Positions 53,310 through 62,753 are shown, counted from the stretch's first letter. The stretch is DNA of 64,000 nucleotides from Acidobacteria bacterium Ga0077553 (GCA_001464575.1 LNFE01000244.1:62001-126000), one strand, 5' to 3'. Notes: a model not told the origin generated them from the sequence alone. A program made the numbers and translations.

Positions 53310-54310
53310 TCCTCACGCTGGGCGAAGGAAACACCCCGCTCGTCGCGAGCGCCCGCATCGCGCCCGCGCTCTCCTTCAAGCTCGAATACACCAACCCCAC
53401 CGGCTCTTACAAAGACCGGTTCATTCAGCGGGAGCTCAGCTCCTACCCGGCCGCGCCGCCCTTCGTACTCGCCACCTCGTCCGGCAACACCGGTGCTTCG
53501 CTCGCCGCCTACGCCGCCCGCGCTGGCTTCCGCTGCCTGATCTGCGCCCATCCGGAAGCGCCCACCGGCAAGGTAACGCAGATGCGGGCCCATGGCGCAA
53601 CGGTTGTCCGCATTCCCGGCTTCTCGGTGGACGCGGACATCACGGCCGCCGTCTTTGCCGAACTCGATCGCTGGCGCCAGGCCCATGCCGTGCCGCTCGT
53701 AGTCTCGGCCTATCGCTACTGCCCGGTGGGCATGGCGGGCGTCGAGTCCATCGCGGACGAGTTGGCCGCCCACGCGCCGCAGCATGTCTTCGTACCGGTA
53801 GGCGGCGGCGGGCTCTACGTGGCCATCGTGCGCGGCTTCGCGCGGCTGGGCCTGCCCGTGAAGGTTCACGTCGTGCAACCGGCCGGCTGCGCCACAGTGG
53901 TCGAAGCCTGGCGTCGTCAGCAGCCGCGCGCCGCAGCCCTGCCGAGCACCACCCGCATCAGCGGCCTCTCGGTGCCCTCCGATATCGATGCCACCCTGGC
54001 GCTTGAACATCTCTACGCCAACGGCGGGCTCGGCATCGCCGTCAGCGACGACGCGGTCTGGGCCGCACAGCGCCGGCTGCTGAGCGAAGAAGGCATCTTC
54101 ACCGAACCGGCTGGAGCCGCAGCGCTAGCAGGCTGGCTGCAGGCTACTGAGGCCGGACTCGTCCCGCCCGGCGAAAGCGCGGTCTGCCTCGTCACCGGCC
54201 ATGGCGCCAAGGACTTCGCATCGCTCGAAGCCGCAGCTGCCCAGGTGGACTCGCCCCTTGTCCCGGCCCCCGATCTGTCAGACTTTCTGAATCGACAAGC
54301 CCATGCTTAA
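53306..54310 (+). CDS. Fold-type II PLP-dependent enzyme (threonine synthase-like)
   Basis: 334 residues with a TTG start overlapping the previous stop (TTGA). LGEGNTPLV at the N-terminus, PLP Lys36 in PTGSYKDRF, ATSSGNTGASLAAYA phosphate-binding turn, and VPVGGGGLYVAIV near 170 match threonine synthase/dehydratase enzymes. Shorter than housekeeping threonine synthase, and the catabolic neighbours suggest a beta-elimination or deaminase role. A RidA protein in the same operon fits production of a reactive enamine. Confidence 0.82.
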   Translation: MILTLGEGNTPLVASARIAPALSFKLEYTNPTGSYKDRFIQRELSSYPAAPPFVLATSSGNTGASLAAYAARAGFRCLICAHPEAPTGKVTQMRAHGATVVRIPGFSVDADITAAVFAELDRWRQAHAVPLVVSAYRYCPVGMAGVESIADELAAHAPQHVFVPVGGGGLYVAIVRGFARLGLPVKVHVVQPAGCATVVEAWRRQQPRAAALPSTTRISGLSVPSDIDATLALEHLYANGGLGIAVSDDAVWAAQRRLLSEEGIFTEPAGAAALAGWLQATEAGLVPPGESAVCLVTGHGAKDFASLEAAAAQVDSPLVPAPDLSDFLNRQAHA

Positions 54311-55007
54311 CGACCGCGTCTATATCGTCACCGGAGGCGCCACCGGCATCGGCGCCGGCATCAGCGCGGTGCTGCGGCGTTACGGGGCCCAAGTCGCCGC
54401 GTGGCAAATCGAAGATTGCGATGTCCGCGACCCCGTACAGGTCGAAGAGGCCACCGCGGCCGTCTATGCGGAGTACGGCCGCCTGGACGGCGTCGTGAAC
54501 AACGCGGCGCTCACCGGCCCCGTCGCGCTCTCGTCCTTCCTCACGGCCAGCCCCGCGCACATCGACGACATGCTCGCCACAAATCTGAAGGGGCCTATCT
54601 ACTGCTCGCAGGCCTTCGCCCGCCGCGCCGTGGCCGCCGGGCAGCCGGGCGCCATCGTCCACATCGCCAGCGTCGGCGCGTTCGCCGCGCAGGAGCACGC
54701 CTCGGTCTACTGCGCGACGAAGGCGGCGCTGGTCGCCCTCACGCAGGCCATGGCGCTCGAGTTGGCGCCCCATGCCATCCGCGTCAATGCCGTCGCCCCC
54801 GGCGACATTCTTACGCCCGCCAACGCCAATATCGTCGCCGAGAGCCAGCAGGCCGGAGCCTCCGGCCGCTATCTGCGCTCAACGCCACTCGGCCGCCGCG
54901 GCTCACCCGAAGAGATCGGCGAGGCTGTCGCCTTCCTGCTGAGCGACCGCTCCTCCTTCACCACCGGCTCCACGCTCACCGTCGACGGCGGCTTGCTGAC
55001 TTACTAA
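54303..55007 (+). CDS. Short-chain dehydrogenase/reductase
   Basis: 234 residues. Cofactor motif VTGGATGIGAGI (10-21), NNAALTG near 65, Ser in IASVGAF and catalytic YCATK near 140, and a C-terminal end GSTLTVDGGLLTY. NAD(P)-dependent oxidoreductase of unknown substrate. Overlaps the PLP gene by 8 bases and is 1 base from ridA. Confidence 0.92.
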   Translation: MLNDRVYIVTGGATGIGAGISAVLRRYGAQVAAWQIEDCDVRDPVQVEEATAAVYAEYGRLDGVVNNAALTGPVALSSFLTASPAHIDDMLATNLKGPIYCSQAFARRAVAAGQPGAIVHIASVGAFAAQEHASVYCATKAALVALTQAMALELAPHAIRVNAVAPGDILTPANANIVAESQQAGASGRYLRSTPLGRRGSPEEIGEAVAFLLSDRSSFTTGSTLTVDGGLLTY

Positions 55008-55008
55008 C

Positions 55009-55383
55009 ATGCAATTCATCGATTCTGATTCCAACTTCCCCATCAGCTCCGCCGTCGTCCACAGCGGCCGCGTGTTTGAAGCCGTCGTCACCGGCATCCC
55101 CGACGGCGCTTCGACGCCCGTACCCGGCGGCGCGGCCGAGGAGATGCGCGAAATCTTCCGCCAACTCGATACCTACCTCGCCGCCGCCGGCGTCGACCGC
55201 TTCGCCATCTGCACCGCGCGCCTGTACCTGCAGGACGTCCTCGCCGACATCGCCGCCGTCAATCCCGTCTGGAAGGAGTACTTCGGCACACATCCCGTGG
55301 TGCGCCGGGCTTACGGCGTCCAACTCCAGGCGGGTATGCGAGTGGAGGCGGCCTTCACCGCCGAACTCGGACCCGCCGCATGA
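55009..55383 (+). CDS. RidA/YjgF-family protein
   Basis: 124 residues with the RidA core: AVVHSGRVFEAVVTGIP, EEMREIFRQLDTYLAAAGVDR, CTARLYLQDVLADIAAVNPVWKEYF and AGMRVEAAFTAEL. RidA proteins hydrolyse enamine or imine intermediates made by PLP enzymes. The usual catalytic Arg of archetypal RidA (CKxxVF context) is replaced by CTARLYL, so it may be a different Rid subgroup. Overlaps the MFS gene by 4 bases. Confidence 0.86.
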   Translation: MQFIDSDSNFPISSAVVHSGRVFEAVVTGIPDGASTPVPGGAAEEMREIFRQLDTYLAAAGVDRFAICTARLYLQDVLADIAAVNPVWKEYFGTHPVVRRAYGVQLQAGMRVEAAFTAELGPAA

Positions 55384-56570
55384 TCTCTCTCCCCTGGAAG
55401 ACGGTTCTACTGCTGGCCTGCGCGGCCGCCCTGAACTATGCCGACCGCACGTCGCTCTCGGCCGTCTTCCCCCTGTTGCAGGCCGAACTCAAACTGAGCG
55501 ACCTGCAACTGGCCGGCATCGGCACGCTGTTCCTGTGGAGCTACGCCCTCGGTTCGCCAGGCGCCGGCTTCCTGACCGACCGGCTGCCGCGCAACCGCGT
55601 CGTGGCCTGGAGCCTGCTGGCTTGGAGCCTGGTCACCATTGTCACGGGCCTCGCGCGAACCGCCAACGAACTCCTCGCGACCCGCGTCGCGCTGGGCTTG
55701 GCCGAGTGTTTCTACCTGCCAGCGGCCGTCGCGCTGATCGCCGATCATCATCCGTCGGCCAGCCGCGGGCGGGCGCTGGCCGTTCATCTGTGCGGGCTCA
55801 ACGCGGGGCTGGTGGGCGGCGGCGCTTTGGCCGGCTACTTAGGTGAAGAGTACGGGTGGCGCATCGGACTGTACTTCCTGGGCGGGGTCGGCATTCTACT
55901 TTCGGGGGTCTGCTTTCTGTGGCTAAAGGAATCGCCACGAGGCGATTCGCCCAAACCCGCTCCGGCGCCGATCGGCCCGCAACTGCGCGGCCTGCTGCGG
56001 CAGCGCGGCTATGTTTTCCTGGCCCTGCAAGGCATGCTGATCTCGGTAGGCACCTGGATGTTCTTCAACTGGATGCCGCTCTATTTCCGCGAAAGCTTCG
56101 GGCTCAGCCTGGCGCTGGCCGGCTTCTCGGGCACCGCTGTGCTGCAACTCTCCGCGGTTGGCGGGGCCTTGGTTGGAGGCACACTATCGGACCGCGCGGC
56201 GAAGCGTTCCGCCGATGGCCGCTTCCGCATGATGACCGTCTGCTACCTGCTCTGCGCCCCCTGCCTGCTGGTTTTCCTCTCGGGCGGCGGCATGGCTGTC
56301 ATCAGCACGGCCGTCGTTCTGTTCTCCTTTCTGCGCGCCGTCGCTACCGCTAACGAAACGCCGGCCATGTGCGAATTGATCGATACGCGCGACCGTTCCA
56401 CTGCACAAAGTCTCATGAACATGCTGAACACCATCGCGGGCGGCACGGGCGTCTTCATCGCCGGCTATCTCAAAGCGGACTGGGGCCTGAGCGGTGTCTT
56501 CGCCGGGGTGGCGCTATTGGTGGTCATCGCGGCGGGGCTGGCCTGGCGGGCTCGTCCCTCAGAGGTGTGA
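55380..56570 (+). CDS. Major facilitator superfamily transporter
   Basis: 396 residues, twelve predicted membrane helices. ALNYADRTSLSAVFPLLQ at helix 1 and GAGFLTDRLPRNRVV at loop 2-3 match the anion:cation symporter (hexuronate/phthalate) branch. It closes the operon and probably imports the substrate of the pathway. Substrate not assignable. Confidence 0.88.
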   Translation: MISLPWKTVLLLACAAALNYADRTSLSAVFPLLQAELKLSDLQLAGIGTLFLWSYALGSPGAGFLTDRLPRNRVVAWSLLAWSLVTIVTGLARTANELLATRVALGLAECFYLPAAVALIADHHPSASRGRALAVHLCGLNAGLVGGGALAGYLGEEYGWRIGLYFLGGVGILLSGVCFLWLKESPRGDSPKPAPAPIGPQLRGLLRQRGYVFLALQGMLISVGTWMFFNWMPLYFRESFGLSLALAGFSGTAVLQLSAVGGALVGGTLSDRAAKRSADGRFRMMTVCYLLCAPCLLVFLSGGGMAVISTAVVLFSFLRAVATANETPAMCELIDTRDRSTAQSLMNMLNTIAGGTGVFIAGYLKADWGLSGVFAGVALLVVIAAGLAWRARPSEV

Positions 56571-56626
56571 TGCCTCCGGGGCCACTTCTCCGCGTATTCT
56601 ATTAGGGGCGGGTCCCCTTTCAGTCC

Positions 56627-57856
56627 ATGACCATTCAATTCCGGATCGGCGGCAAACTCATTATCCTCACCAACGCCCCGCCGCGCGGGACGGGTGGCGA
56701 TCTTCGCAAGCAAAACATTCCGAAGTCCGAGGTAGCCAAGCTGCGGGGATTGCTCGCTGGCGAACTCGGCAAACAGATTGCGCAGTTGAGTGACGCCCAA
56801 GTGGTCGAACAGGTGGCCCTGCGCGTGGCGGACGGCCGCTGGTCGCAGAGCCTGGTGGGTTCCGCGCCTTTGACCGGGGGTTCGAGCGCCGCCCAGGTGG
56901 CCGCGGCAGCCAGCGCGGCGGCGGAGGCCAACGCGGCGGGCGCGGGCGCTAGCCGGATAACCGACGATAGCAAGAAGAAGACCTGGGTCGAAGTCGAACT
57001 GCTCGACTATAACTGCCGGCCCGTCAAGGGCGCAAAAGTGGAGATCACCCTTCCCGACGGCAGCACCACCAAGGGAACGCTCTCCGCCGAGGGCACCATA
57101 AAAGTGAACGGCATCGACCCCGGCAACTGCTCGGTTACCTTTCCCGATCTCGACGGCCGCGAATGGAAACGCTCCGGCGACATTCCGAGTGGCGCCGCCG
57201 TGGAACTGTTCTCGGGCGCGCCGAAAATTCCCGCCGGCGCTTACACCGTCAAGCAGGGCGACTATCTGGCCAGCATCACACAGGAAGCCGGATTCCTTTC
57301 TTGGAAAACGATCTGGGATGATGGCGCCAACGCTTCCTTGAAGAGCAAGCGGAATCCGAACGTGCTTCATCCGGGCGACGTCGTCAAAGTGCCCGCCCGT
57401 CAGAAGAGAGCCGAGTCGGTCTCCACCGGAGAAAAGACGACCTTCGAGACTATCGGCGACCCGGTCACTGTCAAGGTCGTCGTGCTCGCCTGGGACGGAA
57501 CTCCGGTGTCCACCACGGACGTCCAGATCAAGCTCGACACCACGGAAGCGTTCAAGACCGCCGAAGACGGTAGCGCGAAGAAAAACGTGAATCCGTCCGG
57601 GCCGAAAGAGGGCGACCTGAAAGTGCAGACCTATTCCATGCCGCTGAAGCTCGGCCATCTGGACCCGGCCGAAGAGTTCAGCGGGCAAGTGTGGCGGCTG
57701 AACAATCTTGGCTACCGCGCCGGCGAGCCGGCCAACGCGGACGATCTGGCTTTCCGTAGCGCGGTCGAGGAGTTCCAGTGCGACAACGCCATCGCGGTGA
57801 CCGGCCGGTGTGACACGGCCACCCAGGATAAGCTGCGCACGGTCCACGGCAGTTGA
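56627..57856 (+). CDS. LysM and peptidoglycan-binding-domain protein with T6SS-effector-like middle domain
   Basis: 409 residues without a signal peptide. Middle region: WVEVELLDYNCRPVKGAKVEI, then a KVNGIDPGNCSVTFPDLDG beta-sandwich, a style common in VgrG/PAAR-linked effectors. Then LysM (GAYTVKQGDYLASI, HPGDVVKVP, about 205-260), a second beta domain, and C-terminal PG_binding_1 (VWRLNNLGYRAGEP, EFQCDNAIAVTGRCD). No toxin or catalytic domain is visible. The absence of a signal peptide fits delivery by a contractile system, but no tube or sheath genes are here. It ends exactly where the convergent sulfatase ends. Confidence 0.72.
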   Translation: MTIQFRIGGKLIILTNAPPRGTGGDLRKQNIPKSEVAKLRGLLAGELGKQIAQLSDAQVVEQVALRVADGRWSQSLVGSAPLTGGSSAAQVAAAASAAAEANAAGAGASRITDDSKKKTWVEVELLDYNCRPVKGAKVEITLPDGSTTKGTLSAEGTIKVNGIDPGNCSVTFPDLDGREWKRSGDIPSGAAVELFSGAPKIPAGAYTVKQGDYLASITQEAGFLSWKTIWDDGANASLKSKRNPNVLHPGDVVKVPARQKRAESVSTGEKTTFETIGDPVTVKVVVLAWDGTPVSTTDVQIKLDTTEAFKTAEDGSAKKNVNPSGPKEGDLKVQTYSMPLKLGHLDPAEEFSGQVWRLNNLGYRAGEPANADDLAFRSAVEEFQCDNAIAVTGRCDTATQDKLRTVHGS

Positions 57857-59299
57857 TCAGGCCGGGGTGTCTTTGTACTGTGCCTGCAGCTTCGCCAGAC
57901 GCACCTTCAGATCGGCAATGACTTTCGCGTACGCTGGATCGGAGTAGGCGTTCTTCATCTCGCGCGGGTCCTTCTGCAGATCGAAGAACTCCCACTCGGG
58001 CGGCGTATCCTTATCCACCGCTCCGCTCGAGCCCAGCGCCTTGCCGTAGTAGTAGATCAGCTTGTAGCGGTGGGTGCGGATGCCGTAGTTGGCCGTCACG
58101 TCGTGACCGCCGCCCAGATGCATCCAGTAGCGGTAGTACATCTCCTTGCGCCAGGTCTTCGGCGTCTTGCCTTCAAACAGCGGGCGCAGGCTGGCGCCCT
58201 GCATCTCCGCGGCGACGGGCGCGCCGGCGCAGTCGAGGAACGTCGGCGCGAAGTCCAGATTCAGCGCCATGTCGTTGTTCACGGTACCGGGCTTGATCCG
58301 CCCCGGCCACCGGACGAGGAGCGGAGTCCGCAGGCACTCTTCGTACATGAACCGCTTGTCGTACCAACCGTGATCGCCGAGGAAGAAGCCTTGGTCCGAG
58401 TTGTAGATCACGATGGTGTTGTCGGCCAGGCCCTCCTGGTCGAGGTAGTCGAGCACGCGGCCGACGTTGTCGTCTACGGACTGCACGCAGCGCAGGTAGT
58501 CCTTGATGTAGACCTGATAGGCCCACTTTCGCAGCGCGTTGCCGGTCAGGCCGGGCGGCGGATCCATCTTCAGATCGGTCTTGGTGTTGTCCTGGCCCAC
58601 CCGCATCCGGGATCGTTCGGCCGCTCCAGCGCGGCCTTTGTGCTCGTCGTAAAGGTTATCCGGTTCGGGGATCTCGACGTCTTTGAACAAGTCGCGATAC
58701 TTGGGCGAGGGCGTCCATTCGCGATGCGGCGCCTTGTGGTGGCACATCAGGAAGAATGGCTTCGTTTTGTCACGTTGCTGCAACCAATCGAGCGTGAAGT
58801 CGCCGATCAGGTCCGTGCAGTAGCCCTGGTAGGTCTTCCGTTCGCCGTTCATCTCGATGAACGCGGGGTTGTTGTAGAGACCCTGGCCGGGCAGCACCTT
58901 CCAATAGTCAAAGCCGCTGGGATTGTTGGCCAGATGCCATTTGCCCACCAGGGCCGTCTGGTATCCGGCGGCCTGCAGATACTTGGCGACATTGGGCACG
59001 GCGGGGTCGAGCTTGTCGCTGAGCGTCTTGATTCCGGAAAGGTGGGAGTACAGCCCGGTCATGATGACGCCGCGGCTGGGGGTGCAGATGGAATTGGTAA
59101 CGAAGCAATTGGCAAAGCGCATGCCGCCGGTGGCGAGGCGGTCGATCTGCGGGGTCTTGTTGATCTTGCTGCCGTAGGCACTAATCGCGTGCGAAGCGTG
59201 ATCGTCCGACATGATGAAAATGATGTTCGGGCGGCGCTTTGGCGTCTGTGCGGGTAGGGCGGCACTGGCCAGCAGGGGGAAGAGTTGGCGGCGGGTCAT
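57857..59299 (-). CDS. Secreted type I sulfatase
   Basis: 480 residues from the ATG at 59299 (MTRRQLFPLLASAALPAQ signal); the track ORF start at 59863 is antisense to asd. Metal site PNIIFIMSDDHASHAIS, formylglycine motif C72-T-P-S-R in SICTPSRGVIMTG, GKWHLAN near 125 and late NSDQGFFLGDHGWYDKR. The Cys-type motif needs a formylglycine-generating enzyme, not in the window. Similar enzymes desulfate polysaccharides; substrate unknown. Confidence 0.94.
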   Translation of the reverse strand: MTRRQLFPLLASAALPAQTPKRRPNIIFIMSDDHASHAISAYGSKINKTPQIDRLATGGMRFANCFVTNSICTPSRGVIMTGLYSHLSGIKTLSDKLDPAVPNVAKYLQAAGYQTALVGKWHLANNPSGFDYWKVLPGQGLYNNPAFIEMNGERKTYQGYCTDLIGDFTLDWLQQRDKTKPFFLMCHHKAPHREWTPSPKYRDLFKDVEIPEPDNLYDEHKGRAGAAERSRMRVGQDNTKTDLKMDPPPGLTGNALRKWAYQVYIKDYLRCVQSVDDNVGRVLDYLDQEGLADNTIVIYNSDQGFFLGDHGWYDKRFMYEECLRTPLLVRWPGRIKPGTVNNDMALNLDFAPTFLDCAGAPVAAEMQGASLRPLFEGKTPKTWRKEMYYRYWMHLGGGHDVTANYGIRTHRYKLIYYYGKALGSSGAVDKDTPPEWEFFDLQKDPREMKNAYSDPAYAKVIADLKVRLAKLQAQYKDTPA

Positions 59300-59332
59300 C
59301 TTCGCCGTAGGGTACCAGACGCCTGGGTCCGC

Positions 59333-59338
59333 TAAAAT
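59333..59338 (+). promoter_or_regulatory. -10 element TAAAAT, leaderless arrangement for asd
   Basis: TAAAAT ends 6 bases before the asd ATG at 59345 (intervening ACGAAG). Confidence 0.5.
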
Positions 59339-59344
59339 ACGAAG

Positions 59345-60463
59345 ATGTCTAAAACCCTCGTCGGTTTGGTGGGGTGGCGCGGCATGGTCGGCTCCGTATT
59401 GATGGAGCGCATGCAGGCCGAAGGCGACTTCGCTCTCATCGAACCTGTTTTCTTCAGCACCAGCAACGCCGGCGGCCAAGCCCCGGCCATGGCGCAGAAC
59501 GAAACGAAGCTGCAGGATGCTCACGATCTGGCAACCCTCGCCAAGTGCGAGATCATCGTGACCACGCAAGGCGGCGACTACACCGCCGCGATTTTCTCGA
59601 AGCTGCGGGAGACCGGCTGGAACGGCCACTGGATTGACGCGGCTTCCACGCTGCGGATGGTGGACGAAGCCGTCATCATTCTCGATCCCGTCAACCGCCC
59701 GGTGATCGACACGGCGCTCGCCCGTGGCGGCAAGAACTGGATTGGCGGCAACTGCACCGTAAGCTGCATGTTGATGGGCGTTGGCGCGCTGTACAAGGCT
59801 GGGCTCGTCGAATGGATGAGCACCCAGACCTACCAGGCAGCCTCCGGCGGCGGCGCGCAGCACATGCGCGAACTACTGACGCAGTACGGTACGTTGAACG
59901 CGGAAGTGAAGGATCTGCTGGCCGATCCCAAGAGCCCCATCCTCGAAATCGATCGTCAGGTCATCGCCCGGCAGCGGGCGCTGTCGGCCGCGGAGACGGC
60001 CAACTTCGGCGTTCCGCTCGGCGGATCGCTGATCCCGTGGATCGACAAAGACCTCGGCAACGGCATGTCGAAGGAAGAGTGGAAGGGCATGGCGGAGACG
60101 AATAAGATCCTCGGCCAGGACCCGGCAGTGCCCGTTGATGGCTTCTGTGTCCGGGTGGGCGCCATGCGCTGCCATAGCCAGGCGCTGACGTTCAAGCTGA
60201 AGCGCGATGTGCCGCTGACAGAGATTGAAGCGATGATCGCCGCGGACAATGAATGGGTGAAGGTGATTCCGAACACGCGGGAAGCGACGATCCATGAGTT
60301 GACGCCGGTGGCGGTCACCGGTACGATGACCATTCCTGTCGGGCGGCTGCGGAAGCTGGCGATGGGGCCGGAGTATCTTGGGGCGTTCACCATCGGCGAC
60401 CAGCTGCTATGGGGCGCTGCCGAGCCGCTGCGCCGGATGCTGCGCATTCTCCTTGAGGCATGA
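59345..60463 (+). CDS. asd: Aspartate-semialdehyde dehydrogenase
   Basis: 372 residues, the longer gamma-proteobacterial-type enzyme. [18 protein letters not shown] cofactor site, active-site C137 in [25 protein letters not shown], and [17 protein letters not shown] near 270 with the catalytic His region. It makes aspartate semialdehyde for lysine, threonine, methionine and diaminopimelate synthesis. It overlaps the amidase gene by 4 bases (ATGA), an odd partner for a biosynthetic enzyme. Confidence 0.96.
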   Translation: MSKTLVGLVGWRGMVGSVLMERMQAEGDFALIEPVFFSTSNAGGQAPAMAQNETKLQDAHDLATLAKCEIIVTTQGGDYTAAIFSKLRETGWNGHWIDAASTLRMVDEAVIILDPVNRPVIDTALARGGKNWIGGNCTVSCMLMGVGALYKAGLVEWMSTQTYQAASGGGAQHMRELLTQYGTLNAEVKDLLADPKSPILEIDRQVIARQRALSAAETANFGVPLGGSLIPWIDKDLGNGMSKEEWKGMAETNKILGQDPAVPVDGFCVRVGAMRCHSQALTFKLKRDVPLTEIEAMIAADNEWVKVIPNTREATIHELTPVAVTGTMTIPVGRLRKLAMGPEYLGAFTIGDQLLWGAAEPLRRMLRILLEA

Positions 60464-61941
60464 TGAGCTCTGATCCCTTAACCCGCCGAGAGACTTTGCT
60501 GAGCGCGGCGGCCGCTTCGCTGGCGGCGGCGCAGGCGGCCGCCCCTTCAGACATTTGCCAACTCAGCGCGGTCGAAATGGCCGGACTGATCCGCCAGAAA
60601 AAGCTTTCGGCGCGGGAGGCGTTGGCGGCACACCTGCGGCAGATCGAGCGGGTGAACCCGAAGGTCAACGCGATCATCACGCTCGTGCCGGAGATCGCCA
60701 CGGCCTTGGCCAAACAGGCCGACGATGCGCAGGCGAAGGGCGCTACGCTAGGGCCGCTGCATGGGCTTCCCATCGCGCACAAAGATTTGGTGGAGACGCA
60801 GGGCATTCGCACCACGTTCGGCTCGCCGCTGTTCCAGAACAACGTCCCGAATGAAGATGACCTGATCATCGAGCGGCTGAAACGCGCCGGTGCCATCACG
60901 TTGGGCAAGACGAATACCCCGGAGTTCGGCGCCGGTTCGCAGACGTTCAACCCTATCTTTGGCGCCACGCGCAACCCGTATGATCTGTCAAAAACCTGCG
61001 GCGGATCGAGCGGCGGCGCGGCGGTCGCGTTGCGATGCGGGATGATCCCGATCGCCGACGGCAGCGACATGGGAGGGTCCCTGCGCAATCCGGCGGCGTA
61101 TTCGAACATCGTGGGCTTCCGCGTTTCGCCGGGCCGGGTTCCCAACCCCAAAGCCGCCTTCGGCTGGTTTACGCTGGCGACCGCCGGGCCCATGGCGCGC
61201 TCGGTCTCGGATGTGGCGCTTGTGCTCAGTGCGATGGCTGGTCCCGATGCGCGGGCGCCGTTGTCGCTGTCCGAACCTGGGTCGACCTTCGCGCGGCCGC
61301 TCGCCCGCAACAGCAAGGGTGTCCGGGTAGCGTGGTTCAAGGATCTGGGCGGCCTCCCGTTTGAGCCGCGCGTCCGGGCCGTCATCGACGCGCAGCGTAA
61401 AGTATTCGAAGGTCTCGGGTGCATCGTTGAACAGGCCGAGCCTGATTTTTCCGGCGCCGATTTCGCCTTTAAGACCCTGCGGGCCTGGAACTCCGCCGCC
61501 GCTCACGCCGGACGGGACCATAGCCGGTATAAAGACACGCTTCGGCAGGAGATTGAGGACGGGCTCCGGCTCTCCGGCGCCGACATCGCCAAGGCGGACA
61601 CGCTACAGACGCAAGTCTGGCGCCGCTTTCAGGCGTTTCTCGCCAAGTACGAATACTTTATTCTGCCGGTGACCCAGGTGGCACCCTTCGACGTGAACCA
61701 GCCGTTCCCCACCGCCATCAACGGCCAAGCGATGGAGAGCTACATCGACTGGATGAAGTCCTGTTGGTATATCTCGACCGCCGGTAATCCGGCGATCTCG
61801 GTTCCCGCGGGATTCACTGACGAGGGGCTTCCCGTCGGCATCCAGATCGTGGGCCGCCATCACTCCGATTTCAGCGTGCTGCAGTTGGCCTTTGCCTTCG
61901 AGCAGGCGACCAAGGTGGCAGCCCGCTGGCCTACTCCTTAG
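60460..61941 (+). CDS. Amidase-signature-family amidase
   Basis: 493 residues with a twin-arginine-like N-terminus ([19 protein letters not shown]), so probably exported. Ser-Ser-Lys catalytic triad: Lys in [14 protein letters not shown] near 105, Ser in [12 protein letters not shown] near 180 and Ser in [14 protein letters not shown] near 205. Hydrolyses amides; substrate unknown. Convergent overlap of 11 bases with the C39-like gene. Confidence 0.93.
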   Translation: MMSSDPLTRRETLLSAAAASLAAAQAAAPSDICQLSAVEMAGLIRQKKLSAREALAAHLRQIERVNPKVNAIITLVPEIATALAKQADDAQAKGATLGPLHGLPIAHKDLVETQGIRTTFGSPLFQNNVPNEDDLIIERLKRAGAITLGKTNTPEFGAGSQTFNPIFGATRNPYDLSKTCGGSSGGAAVALRCGMIPIADGSDMGGSLRNPAAYSNIVGFRVSPGRVPNPKAAFGWFTLATAGPMARSVSDVALVLSAMAGPDARAPLSLSEPGSTFARPLARNSKGVRVAWFKDLGGLPFEPRVRAVIDAQRKVFEGLGCIVEQAEPDFSGADFAFKTLRAWNSAAAHAGRDHSRYKDTLRQEIEDGLRLSGADIAKADTLQTQVWRRFQAFLAKYEYFILPVTQVAPFDVNQPFPTAINGQAMESYIDWMKSCWYISTAGNPAISVPAGFTDEGLPVGIQIVGRHHSDFSVLQLAFAFEQATKVAARWPTP

Positions 61942-62440
61942 GCACCGCCAGGAGCGTCCACCCGTCCGCCTTCCGCCAGAGCTTTTCGAACGCCGACCGT
62001 TTCATGCGGGTAGTTTCTTTGCGGGTGGGGTCGTTCAGCAGAACGTGGTCTGGCTCAACTCCGGTGACCACGGCAAAGTGCAGGGGCCCGGCGGCCCGTT
62101 TTTTTAGCGATACGATCACCGGCCGGCCCTTTTCGACGTGCGCCGTCAGGTCAGCGAACTGGGCGCGTAGCGTATAGGCTCGAAAGCCCTGCTCTTCGAG
62201 GTAGCGCTTCATTTCGACGAGCGGAATGCCGCGCAACGCCGGGTTGTACAGGCTACTGTAGATCGCCTGCGCATCCGGGTACCGCACAGCGCCGCCGCGT
62301 TGACCGGCCCAATACTGCATCACCATGGCGACGCTGGCCGCGCCGCAGCCGTTCTTCTGCTGGGCGACGAAGGGAACGGCCAACGGCTCCGCCCCCAGGG
62401 CCGCCGCCAAGGTGAAGATCGCCAGAACGCGGAGCCTCAT
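61931..62440 (-). CDS. Exported C39-like cysteine peptidase
   Basis: 169 residues with a signal peptide (MRLRVLAIFTLAAALGA). C39 papain-like features: QQKNGCGAASVAMVMQYW (C32), GPLHFAVVTGV (H121) and VLLNDPTR (D137). Such stand-alone domains process leader peptides or act on surface peptides. It overlaps the upstream small membrane-protein gene by 4 bases, so that protein is a candidate partner or substrate. Confidence 0.85.
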   Translation of the reverse strand: MRLRVLAIFTLAAALGAEPLAVPFVAQQKNGCGAASVAMVMQYWAGQRGGAVRYPDAQAIYSSLYNPALRGIPLVEMKRYLEEQGFRAYTLRAQFADLTAHVEKGRPVIVSLKKRAAGPLHFAVVTGVEPDHVLLNDPTRKETTRMKRSAFEKLWRKADGWTLLAVPKE

Positions 62441-62700
62441 TTGAGAACCAGGACGAGGACCGCGGCGGACAAGGCGATGACGATATAGGTCAGGTGCAGG
62501 TTCGACAACGCGCCGCCGGCCACCTCCCGCGCGGGCTCCTCGTCCTGTTCCGCCAGAGCCTTCTGCTCCTCTGGGGTCAGCAATTCGGCCGTCGCGGCCA
62601 CGGACTTGGCCGTGGATGTGGGCGTCTGTTCGGCGCGAGAGGGGGGAGGGGCGACCGCCAAACCGCAGGCGAGCACGGCGGCTGCAAGCTTCAAGGACAT
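62437..62700 (-). CDS. Small exported membrane protein paired with C39-like peptidase
   Basis: 87 residues from the ATG at 62700 (GGAGAG ribosome-binding site); the track ORF begins far upstream in the MOSC gene. Signal peptide (MSLKLAAAVLACGLAVAPPP), an acidic linker (LLTPEEQKALAEQDEEPARE) and a C-terminal membrane helix (YIVIALSAAVLVLVL). Architecture (secretory signal, short linker, anchor) suggests a surface-tethered peptide. Function unknown. Confidence 0.78.
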   Translation of the reverse strand: MSLKLAAAVLACGLAVAPPPSRAEQTPTSTAKSVAATAELLTPEEQKALAEQDEEPAREVAGGALSNLHLTYIVIALSAAVLVLVLK

Positions 62701-62720
62701 GTTGGAACTCTCCGTAGGCA

Positions 62721-62753
62721 GGAAAGAATTTCCGAGAAGGGAAATTTTTTCCC
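62721..62753 (-). repeat. Two tandem GGAAA-N3-TTTCC dyads
   Basis: GGAAA-GAA-TTTCC (62721-62733) and GGGAAA-TTT-TTTCCC (62739-62753) have the same arms and spacer, with centres 19 bases apart. They are 21-53 bases upstream of the small membrane-protein gene, a fitting place for a dimeric repressor or activator. Confidence 0.6.
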
